Made by a program: the position numbers and the translations under genes. From assembly GCF_016827675.1 (NCBI RefSeq), contig NZ_JAERJA010000006.1, forward strand, positions 143,482 to 207,481: 64,000 nt of DNA, in the 5' to 3' direction. This stretch comes from Nocardioides limicola (lineage in GTDB: Bacteria; Actinomycetota; Actinomycetes; Propionibacteriales; Nocardioidaceae). The notes under the pieces were generated by a model. It made no database searches. It worked only from the letters and a program-made list of their open reading frames with translations, and was not told the origin of the DNA. Each line of letters opens with the position of its first letter. Within the stretch, counting starts at the first letter, position 1. Below, piece by piece: positions 55,738-61,908 of the stretch.

Positions 55738-56028
55738 ATGGCTGAGGCGCCAGGACCGCGTGACCCCACGGATCCGTCGTTCGAACCGATCCACGGAGTC
55801 TCGCTGGCAACCTTCGCCGAGGTGAGCACTTGGCTTGCGGCCGGGGGGGCCGCCGATTCTCGGTCAAGGGACATGGTGCTGCGTCAACGGGGGGTTGACG
55901 CAGCGCTGTGGACTGACGTGGTCGCTGGTTGGCTGGATCGGATCGCGGACGACGCAGTCGTCCGCAACGCCTGGGCCAGGCATCTGATCCGCCTTCGGGG
56001 GGAGGAATCGCCAGCAGCGATGCGGTGA
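55738..56028 (+). CDS. Small protein of unknown function under the SARP-type box
   Basis: A 96-residue soluble protein, acidic and helical, with no signal peptide. The sentence EPIHGVSLATFAEVSTWLAA and the later RDMVLRQRGVDAALWTDVVAGW-type stretch (residues about 15-65) recall the DUF6620-like family of small bacterial proteins, but I cannot confirm that. ATG 55738 follows GAGGAGGTG; a GTG directly before it is an alternative. It stands alone, divergent from the MalT/BTAD regulator and downstream of the 11-bp direct repeats, so it is the most likely direct target. The 32-bp hairpin at 56126 follows about 100 bases later. Confidence 0.6.
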   Translation: MAEAPGPRDPTDPSFEPIHGVSLATFAEVSTWLAAGGAADSRSRDMVLRQRGVDAALWTDVVAGWLDRIADDAVVRNAWARHLIRLRGEESPAAMR

Positions 56029-56125
56029 TGGGGGGACGACGAGGCCCGGCACAAGACTCAGTCGGGGGCTGGGAAACGGGCGTGTGCCGGGCTTCGTCGA
56101 GGGCCACTCCATGTGAGACCCCCCT

Positions 56126-56194
56126 CCGACGAAGTAGCCCATCTCGTCCGCCGAGGTGTCATACCTCGGCGGACGAGATGGGCTACTTCGTCGG
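56126..56194. terminator. Perfect 32-bp stem inverted repeat (terminator or palindromic element)
   Basis: Arms 56126-56157 and 56163-56194 are exact reverse complements around the loop GTCAT. The left arm begins CCGACGAAGTAGCCC and ends CGTCCGCCGAGGT. It sits two bases beyond the stop codon of the convergent peroxidase gene and about 100 bases after the small unknown gene. Position fits a bidirectional terminator, but 32 perfect pairs is far longer than termination needs, so a mobile or regulatory palindrome is an alternative. Confidence 0.75.
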
Positions 56195-56196
56195 GG

Positions 56197-56685
56197 TTAG
56201 GGCAAGAGCGCGTCGACGGCGGCGACCAGCCGTGGGTCGTCGGGGGTCACCAACGGGGCGAAGCGGGCGACCACCTCACCGTCGGCGCTGATCAGGAACT
56301 TCTCGAAGTTCCAGGAGATGTCGCCGGTGCGTCCCTCGATGTCGGGGGTGTCCACCAGCGCCTGATAGACGGGGTGCCGGTCGGCGCCGTTGACCTCCAC
56401 CTTCTCGGTCATCGGGAACGTGACGCCGTAGCTGACCGAGCAGAACTCCTGGATCTCCTCGGCGCTGCCCGGCTCCTGGCCGCCGAACTGGTTGCACGGC
56501 ACGCCGACCACGGTGAACCCCCGGTCGGCGTACTCCTCGTGCAACTTCTCCAGGGCCGTGTACTGCGGGGTCAGCCCACACTTGGAGGCCACGTTCACCA
56601 GCAGGGCGGCGCGGCCGCCAATGATGTCGCCGAGGGTGCCCGGGGTGCCGTCGAGTGCGGCCAGGGGCGCGTCCAGGAAAGTCAT
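56197..56685 (-). CDS. Glutathione peroxidase-family thiol peroxidase
   Basis: A 162-residue peroxidase. The peroxidatic residue is Cys (not selenocysteine) in LLVNVASKCGLTPQY (near residue 36). The catalytic partners follow: GVPCNQFGGQEP (Gln near residue 70, with a cysteine that could resolve) and ISWNFEKFL (Trp and Asn near residue 126). Bacterial enzymes of this type reduce hydroperoxides with thioredoxin rather than glutathione, as actinobacteria lack the latter. ATG 56685 is preceded by TAATCT at seven bases, so it is probably leaderless. Its 3' end abuts the 32-bp hairpin. Confidence 0.93.
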   Translation of the reverse strand: MTFLDAPLAALDGTPGTLGDIIGGRAALLVNVASKCGLTPQYTALEKLHEEYADRGFTVVGVPCNQFGGQEPGSAEEIQEFCSVSYGVTFPMTEKVEVNGADRHPVYQALVDTPDIEGRTGDISWNFEKFLISADGEVVARFAPLVTPDDPRLVAAVDALLP

Positions 56686-56692
56686 GGCGCTG

Positions 56693-56698
56693 AGATTA
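56693..56698 (-). promoter_or_regulatory. -10 hexamer, leaderless start of the peroxidase gene
   Basis: Minus-strand TAATCT seven bases before ATG 56685. No ribosome site is present in the gap. Confidence 0.5.
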
Positions 56699-56758
56699 GC
56701 GCGCGGACGAAGGCTGCCGGTCGCCCGGAGGGGTCGGTGGGTGCGGCACAATCACCGC

Positions 56759-57838
56759 ATGAGCCGCGTCGTCCACCTGCACATCGGTGCCCCCAAGACG
56801 GGAACCACGTACCTGCAGGATCGGCTCACCCGCAACGCCGAATCCCTGGCCGCGCACGGGATCCACTTCCCGACCCGGCGGTTCGCCGACAACGACCTCT
56901 TCCACTTCCGGGCCGCCCTCGACCTGCTCGGCCAGGACTGGGGCGGAGCCCCCGGGCACGCCAAGGGCGCTTGGCCGTCGATGGTCCGTCGGGTGCAGCG
57001 CTGCAGCGGCACGGTGATCCTCAGCCACGAGATCCTGGCCCCGGCCGCACCCGACCGGATCGTCAAGGCGATGAACGACCTGGCCCGTTCCGAGATCCAT
57101 GTCGTCTACTCCGCCCGTGACCTGGCCCGGCAACTCCCGGCCGCCTGGCAGGAGTCGGTCAAGCAGGGGCGGGCCTGGTCCTTCAAACGGTTCCTGGGTG
57201 CGGTGCAGCGGCAGCAGGCCTGGTTCCAGCGGGCGTTCGACCTGCCCACGGTGCTCAACCAGTGGGGCGCGAACCTGCCTCCGGAGCAGGTGCACGTGGT
57301 CACCGTCCCGAAAGCAGGCGACGTCCGTCCCGACGAGCTGTGGCACCGGTTCTGCACCGTCTTCGGCATCGACCCGGCCTGGGCGCCGCTGGATTCCGAG
57401 CGCACCAACAGGTCACTCGGTGTCGCCGAGACCCAGCTGATCCGATTGCTGAACCGGCGGATGGACCGGCGGACCCGCCGCGAAGCCCCGTACGACGAGC
57501 TGATCCGGGAGATGCTCGCCCACGACGAACTGGTCCCGTCCCGATCGGCCCCGGTGGTCGTGCCGCCGTCGATGTATGACTGGATCGAGGAGCAGACCGA
57601 GCTCTGGATCGACTGGATCACCGGCAGCGGCGTCCATGTGGTCGGCTCCGTCGAGGACCTCCGGGTCACCCGACCGGACCCGGACGCGGAATGGACCGAC
57701 CCGGACCAGGTCCGCAAGCGGCAGGTGCTCCGGGCCGCGATGGATGCGCTGGAGGCGATGACCCGGGAGGCCGCGCAACGGCCCGACCCGGACCGGATGC
57801 TGCGCCGCCGGGTGATGCAGCGACTCCGGGACCGATGA
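56759..57838 (+). CDS. Sulfotransferase-family protein 1
   Basis: A 359-residue soluble protein. The N-terminal VVHLHIGAPKTGTTYLQDRL contains PKTGTT, the 5'-phosphosulfate loop of PAPS-dependent sulfotransferases. The later VVYSARDLARQLPAAWQESV (near residue 115) supplies the Arg/Ser-type 3'-phosphate site. The C-terminal 120 residues are charged and helical. ATG 56759 has no ribosome site, with CACAAT six bases upstream. It is the first of three overlapping genes; the third encodes a relative sharing its layout. The product is probably a sulfated lipid or glycan, but the acceptor is unknown. Confidence 0.82.
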   Translation: MSRVVHLHIGAPKTGTTYLQDRLTRNAESLAAHGIHFPTRRFADNDLFHFRAALDLLGQDWGGAPGHAKGAWPSMVRRVQRCSGTVILSHEILAPAAPDRIVKAMNDLARSEIHVVYSARDLARQLPAAWQESVKQGRAWSFKRFLGAVQRQQAWFQRAFDLPTVLNQWGANLPPEQVHVVTVPKAGDVRPDELWHRFCTVFGIDPAWAPLDSERTNRSLGVAETQLIRLLNRRMDRRTRREAPYDELIREMLAHDELVPSRSAPVVVPPSMYDWIEEQTELWIDWITGSGVHVVGSVEDLRVTRPDPDAEWTDPDQVRKRQVLRAAMDALEAMTREAAQRPDPDRMLRRRVMQRLRDR

Positions 57839-58869
57839 GCGTCCGCCCGGTCGGCGCCCAGCACCGCGAGCTGCTGCGTCGCGTCACCGAGACCGCCAGC
57901 GGCTCGGCCAGCGGAACGGCCAGCGCAGCCGCCGGCCCGTCCGCCGGACTGGCCGAGGAGATCCTCACCGCCGACCTGATCGGCCGGGGCAGTCCCGAAC
58001 TCGACACGGCCGACCAGGTGTCGGAGCGGGAGCTGGCTCGGGTCGCGGTCTCGGTGCTGGTGGGCCGCCTCGCCGCCGTCACCCTCCCACCGTCACCCCC
58101 GCCGCCGGCCGCGCCGGGCCGCCTCGCCCGGGCACTGTCGCGGCGCCGCTACCGGCTCGTCGGCGACCCGATCCTGGCCGACCCGATCCGCCGGGCGCTG
58201 GTCGAGGCCGGTCACCATCCCGGCGGCCGGCGCCCGACGGTGCTGGTGCTGGCCTCATCGCTGCCCACCGCCCTGCAGCACGCCCACCTGAGCCGGGTGC
58301 TCGAGGCCGGCCTGCCCGAGTTCGCCAGCTGGCTCGACTCGTGGGCGGCCCGGGACCGGATGCCGCCCCGGGCCGACCCACTGGCCGCCGCCGACCGCTG
58401 GGCAGCCCTGGTCGGCGCCAGCCGGGTGCGCCTGGTCAGTGACCCGTCCCTGGTGCCCGAACTGCTGCGGATCCCGCTCCGGCTGCCGGACCCGGTCACT
58501 CTCGACCCCGGTGCTGCCGAACTGCTCCGCCGGGTCGGCGCCGGGCTGCGGACCCGGGTCGACCCGCCCACCCGCAGCCGGCTGCTGACCGAGCTGCTGT
58601 TGCCGCCGCTGGCCGAGGTCGCCCCTGCAGCCGGCGCCTCGGTGCCCCGGCGACACCAGGCGTGGCTGGACACTCAGGCGGCTTGCATCGGCGCCGGACT
58701 CGCCGCGGCTGGCTACCCTGTGCACGGTCCAGACCCGACCGAGCACTATCCGACCGAGCACTATCCGACCGAGTCAGCCTCCGCCGCGGTGCTGACGGTG
58801 GCCGTTCGGCTGTTGCTGGCCCTGGACCAGGACTCCGCGGACCAGACGACGAGAGGGGCGACCCGGTGA
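57835..58869 (+). CDS. Unrecognised protein between two sulfotransferase genes
   Basis: A 344-residue protein without signal peptide or membrane helices. An Ala/Ser/Gly-rich region (about 20-45) leads into helical, Arg/Leu/Pro-rich sequence; RPTVLVLASSLPTALQHAHL near residue 130 looks like a buried strand-helix unit. A TEHYP repeat (three 15-bp DNA units near 58737-58775) lies near residue 305, followed by a hydrophobic helix. I know no family. Its start overlaps sulfotransferase 1 (ATGA) and its stop overlaps sulfotransferase 2 (GTGA), so all three should be made in fixed ratio. It may act as a partner, acceptor carrier or scaffold. Confidence 0.6.
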   Translation: MSVRPVGAQHRELLRRVTETASGSASGTASAAAGPSAGLAEEILTADLIGRGSPELDTADQVSERELARVAVSVLVGRLAAVTLPPSPPPPAAPGRLARALSRRRYRLVGDPILADPIRRALVEAGHHPGGRRPTVLVLASSLPTALQHAHLSRVLEAGLPEFASWLDSWAARDRMPPRADPLAAADRWAALVGASRVRLVSDPSLVPELLRIPLRLPDPVTLDPGAAELLRRVGAGLRTRVDPPTRSRLLTELLLPPLAEVAPAAGASVPRRHQAWLDTQAACIGAGLAAAGYPVHGPDPTEHYPTEHYPTESASAAVLTVAVRLLLALDQDSADQTTRGATR

Positions 58870-60068
58870 GCAAGCGGGTGATTCTGCACGTGGGCACCCC
58901 CAAGACCGGGACGTCGTACGCCCAAGACGTGCTCTTCCGCAACCAGCGGATCCTGGCCGGCCGGGGGATCAGCTATCCCGCGGACCGCCACGACGCGCAC
59001 TTCCTCGCCGCCCTGGACCTGATGGGGCTGACCTGGGGCGGGCTGGAGGCAGAAGCCGTCGGTGCCTGGGACGCGTTGGCGTCACGGGTCCGCTCCTGGT
59101 CGGGCACCACGATCATCAGCCACGAGATCCTCGCCCACGCCTCCCGTGGCCAGGTGGCCCGGGCACTGGAGTCGTTCGGTGAGACCGAGGTGCACCTGGT
59201 CATCTCGGTCCGCGACCTGGTCCGACAGATCCCCGCCGAATGGCAGGAGAACGTCAAGCATCGCGCGGTGGTCGGCTACCAACAGTTCCTCGAGCAGTTG
59301 CGCGACCCGCGTCGGGACTCCCGGATCGCGGCCTGGTTCTGGGCGGTGCAGGACGTCCCCGACATCCTGGACCGGTGGGGCAGCGGTCTGCCCCCGGAGC
59401 GGGTGCACGTGGTGACGGTGCCGCCGAAGGGAGCACCGCGCGGGGAGCTGTGGCAGCGCTTCATCACCGCCTTCGGGTTGGCCGAGGTGAACCTCGACCT
59501 GGGTGAGGAGCGCGCCAACGTCTCCCTCGGAGTGCCCGAGACGGTCCTGCTGCGCCGGATCAACCAACAGGTGAACCCGGTGCTCGCGCCGCCGGACTAC
59601 CGGCCGCTGGTGCGGGAACTGCTCGCCCACCAGACCTGGTCGAAGCGGACCGACTCACCGCGCCTGGCGCTGCCGCCCGACGCGCACGCGTGGGCCGCCG
59701 GCCTCTGCGCCGACTGGGCGCGGGTGCTCGCCGAACGCGGGTACGACGTGATCGGCTCGCTCGACGACCTGACCCCGGCCGCGGCGGGCGACTTCACAGC
59801 GCCCGAGGAGGTGCTCGAGCGCGACGTCAGCGACGCCGGTGTGGATGCGATCCAGGCGCTGCTCATCGAGGCCGCCCGGCTGCGTCGGCGCGAGGAGGAA
59901 CTGCTCGGCGAGCTCGCCGAGAGTCACGCCGCGCTGCAACGGTCCTACCTGCGGCCGAGCTATCGGTTCCGGGAGCGATTGGTGCGAATGCTCGATCGCA
60001 GCAACACCGGTCAGCGGCTGCTGGGTGCCTACCGCGGGCTTCGCGGCAGGAACTCCCGGTCGGCATAA
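58866..60068 (+). CDS. Sulfotransferase-family protein 2
   Basis: A 400-residue relative of sulfotransferase 1. VILHVGTPKTGTSYAQDVLF holds the phosphosulfate loop (near residue 12). TTIISHEILAHASRGQVARA and VHLVISVRDLVRQIPAEWQE follow at the same spacing as in the first copy, so the two arose by duplication. It has an extra C-terminal 90 residues: a coiled-coil-like stretch (ARLRRREEELLGELAESHAALQ) and the end YLRPSYRFRERLVRML, a pattern often seen on glycan-modifying enzymes. GTG start overlaps the previous stop. The 3' end overlaps the convergent EcsC-like gene by 40 bases. Confidence 0.82.
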   Translation: MSKRVILHVGTPKTGTSYAQDVLFRNQRILAGRGISYPADRHDAHFLAALDLMGLTWGGLEAEAVGAWDALASRVRSWSGTTIISHEILAHASRGQVARALESFGETEVHLVISVRDLVRQIPAEWQENVKHRAVVGYQQFLEQLRDPRRDSRIAAWFWAVQDVPDILDRWGSGLPPERVHVVTVPPKGAPRGELWQRFITAFGLAEVNLDLGEERANVSLGVPETVLLRRINQQVNPVLAPPDYRPLVRELLAHQTWSKRTDSPRLALPPDAHAWAAGLCADWARVLAERGYDVIGSLDDLTPAAAGDFTAPEEVLERDVSDAGVDAIQALLIEAARLRRREEELLGELAESHAALQRSYLRPSYRFRERLVRMLDRSNTGQRLLGAYRGLRGRNSRSA

Positions 60069-60721
60069 CGGCCGATGTTCCACGCGGCGTAGCCGTCCGC
60101 GGTCAACCCGACCAGCCCGCCGAGCACCGGGATCCGTCGGCCGACCAGCGACGCCAACCGCTTGCCCGACACCCGGGAGAGCAGGTCGACGGCGACCTCG
60201 GTGGCGATCGCCCGCTCCACGCCCGGGTCGACGACCGGGGCGGTGGCCAACGCCATCGGGGTGCCGGGGAGCTTGTGCTTGCGCAGCATCCGCAACACCT
60301 CGTCCTCCCCGAGCAGGGCGGCCAGGATCGCGTTCCGGGTGCGCGGGTCGGCGAGGTCGTAGCCGCGCAGGTGGGCGATGCCGGCCACCATCCGGCACTC
60401 GATCAACGCCAGGGCGGCGATGTTGGCGGGGATGGTCACCGGTGCCGAGATCACGCCGCCGAGGTTGGTGACGAAGCCCTGGGTGCCGGCGTACCGGACG
60501 TTGCGTTCGATGACCGCATGCACGGCCTTGTCGATGTCCCCGCCGGCCTTGGCCAACTTCTTCTCCGCGGCGACGGCCGCACCGGGCAGCGGGCCGACGC
60601 CGGCGATGGCCTTGTCGAGCGCCTCGCGGACGAACGCCTGGGTGGCGTCGGGCGCGATCTCGGCGATCCGCGGGAAGGCACGTCTGCCCACCGACGCGCC
60701 GACGCTCTTGGCGACTCCCAT
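60029..60721 (-). CDS. EcsC-family protein
   Basis: A 230-residue protein with the EcsC layout: an N-terminal amphipathic part, GGDIDKAVHAVIERNVRYAG and a central hydrophobic hairpin (NLGGVISAPVTIPANIAALALIECRMVAGIAHL, about 80-112). Then come DPRTRNAILAALLGEDEVLR and a C-terminal VPVLGG-type glycine segment. EcsC accompanies the EcsAB transporter in Bacillus, but isolated copies like this have no known role. I start at 60721 (MGVAKSVG) with AGGAGG just upstream. It converges with the sulfotransferase operon. Confidence 0.82.
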   Translation of the reverse strand: MGVAKSVGASVGRRAFPRIAEIAPDATQAFVREALDKAIAGVGPLPGAAVAAEKKLAKAGGDIDKAVHAVIERNVRYAGTQGFVTNLGGVISAPVTIPANIAALALIECRMVAGIAHLRGYDLADPRTRNAILAALLGEDEVLRMLRKHKLPGTPMALATAPVVDPGVERAIATEVAVDLLSRVSGKRLASLVGRRIPVLGGLVGLTADGYAAWNIGRYADREFLPRSPR

Positions 60722-60771
60722 GTGTCCTCCTGTGCTCGGTCCTGCTGTGACGATCCTAGGCAGTCGCTGGC

Positions 60772-60777
60772 TATCGT
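60772..60777 (+). promoter_or_regulatory. -10 hexamer, leaderless start of aat
   Basis: TATCGT, seven bases before GTG 60785. An earlier in-frame GTG at 60776 lies within the hexamer, so the later start is favoured. Confidence 0.45.
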
Positions 60778-60784
60778 GGCTCAC

Positions 60785-61501
60785 GTGGCGAAGGAGTGGG
60801 CGGCGCGGTCACCGTGGGACTTCGCGGGTGCGCTGCGCACGGCCCGCGACGACCTCGTCGCCCGGGGTGCGGACCTGGAGCCGTCGACGTTGCTGTCGGC
60901 CTACGCCCAGGGGATCTTCCCGATGCCCGGCGAGGGCGACGTGTGGTGGTTCTCGCCGCGGCGTCGGGCGGTGCTGCCGCTGGACGGGCTGCGGGTCTCC
61001 CGGTCGTTGCGGCGCTCCTGCCGCGACTTCGAGATCCGGGTGGACACCGCCTTCGCCGAGGTGATCGCCGGCTGCGGGGACCCCGACCGGCCCGGCGCGG
61101 ACGTGCACGGCTGGATCAACGACGACATCGCGGCCGCCTACCTGCGGTTGCACGAGTTGGGGCATGCGCACTCGGTGGAGACCTGGCTGGACGGGGAGTT
61201 GGTCGGCGGCCTCTACGGCGTCGGGATCGGCGGGCTGTTCGCCGGTGAGTCGATGTTCCACCGGGTCCGGGACGCCTCCAAGGTAGCCCTGGTCGCCCTG
61301 GTGGAGCGGCTCCGCGAGCCCACCGGGATCGCACCCGACGGCGCCGCCGAGGAGGCCGGTGCGTCGGCGGCGACCCGGCTCTTGGATGTGCAGTGGCAGA
61401 CCCCGCACCTGGCCTCGTTGGGCGTGGTCGAGATCGATCGGACCGAGTACCTCGCCCGCCTCGAGCTCGCCCTCACCCTCCCCCCGCCGAGTTGGGCCTA
61501 A
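60785..61501 (+). CDS. aat: Leucyl/phenylalanyl-tRNA--protein transferase
   Basis: A 238-residue cytosolic enzyme that adds Leu or Phe from aminoacyl-tRNA to proteins with N-terminal Arg or Lys, marking them for ClpS/ClpAP degradation. The family sequence is clear throughout: LLSAYAQGIFPMP (near residue 40), WWFSPRRRAVLPLD, then HGWINDDIAAAYLRLHELGHAHSVE in two parts (residues about 110-135), and GLYGVGIGGLFAGESMFH. Near the end QWQTPHLASLGVVEIDR is the usual close. The last codons and stop lie within a 21-bp tandem repeat, so the C-terminal PPPSWA may be repeat-derived. Confidence 0.95.
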   Translation: MAKEWAARSPWDFAGALRTARDDLVARGADLEPSTLLSAYAQGIFPMPGEGDVWWFSPRRRAVLPLDGLRVSRSLRRSCRDFEIRVDTAFAEVIAGCGDPDRPGADVHGWINDDIAAAYLRLHELGHAHSVETWLDGELVGGLYGVGIGGLFAGESMFHRVRDASKVALVALVERLREPTGIAPDGAAEEAGASAATRLLDVQWQTPHLASLGVVEIDRTEYLARLELALTLPPPSWA

Positions 61502-61547
61502 TCCGCGCCGAGTTGGGCCTGATCCGCGTCGAGTTGGGCCCTGTTCA
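61485..61547 (+). repeat. 21-bp tandem repeat (3 copies) at the aat / rhodanese junction
   Basis: Units at 61485, 61506 and 61527 share CGCCGAGTTGGGCCT. The first copy contains the aat stop codon and the array ends six bases before the stop of the convergent rhodanese gene. Sequence is unrelated to the 22-bp arrays at 9-13 kb, but the setting at a gene end is the same. Confidence 0.85.
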
Positions 61548-61553
61548 GGGCGA

Positions 61554-61889
61554 TCAGATCACCATCGGCGGCTGCCCCAACTCGCTCACCATCGGCCGAC
61601 CGGCCGACTCCCAGTCGAGCATCCCGCCGTCGAGATTGACCGCGTCGCACCCCTGCGCCTGCAGCCACGCCACCGCTCGGGCGGACCGGCCGCCCACCTT
61701 GCACACCACCAGCGTCTGACTGGCCGGCACCTCGGCGAGCCGCTCCGGCAGCTGGCCGAGCGGGATGTGCAGCGCACCGTCGATATGGCCAGCCACCCAC
61801 TCCTCGGGTTCGCGGACGTCGAGGACGGTCAGCCCGTCGGGCAGCGGGGTCGGTACGCCGTCGATGGCAACGGTCGGGATCGCAGTCAT
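61554..61889 (-). CDS. Rhodanese-like domain protein
   Basis: A 111-residue single rhodanese domain that carries sulfur as a persulfide. The first signature is LTVLDVREPEEWVAGHIDGA (near residue 20) and the active-site loop VVCKVGGRSARA (Cys near residue 63) has the six-residue CxxxxR form. The second part NLDGGMLDWESAGRP is typical. The C-terminus PMVSELGQPPMVI is longer than the minimal domain. Acceptor unknown. Its promoter region (61890-61908) is shared with the divergent acetoacetyl-CoA synthetase gene. Confidence 0.92.
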   Translation of the reverse strand: MTAIPTVAIDGVPTPLPDGLTVLDVREPEEWVAGHIDGALHIPLGQLPERLAEVPASQTLVVCKVGGRSARAVAWLQAQGCDAVNLDGGMLDWESAGRPMVSELGQPPMVI

Positions 61890-61895
61890 GGGCAC

Positions 61896-61901
61896 TAGTG
61901 T
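61896..61901 (+). promoter_or_regulatory. -10 hexamer, leaderless start of acetoacetyl-CoA synthetase
   Basis: TAGTGT, seven bases before ATG 61909; the divergent rhodanese gene starts only seven bases on the other side (61889). Confidence 0.5.
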
Positions 61902-61908
61902 GGCAAGC

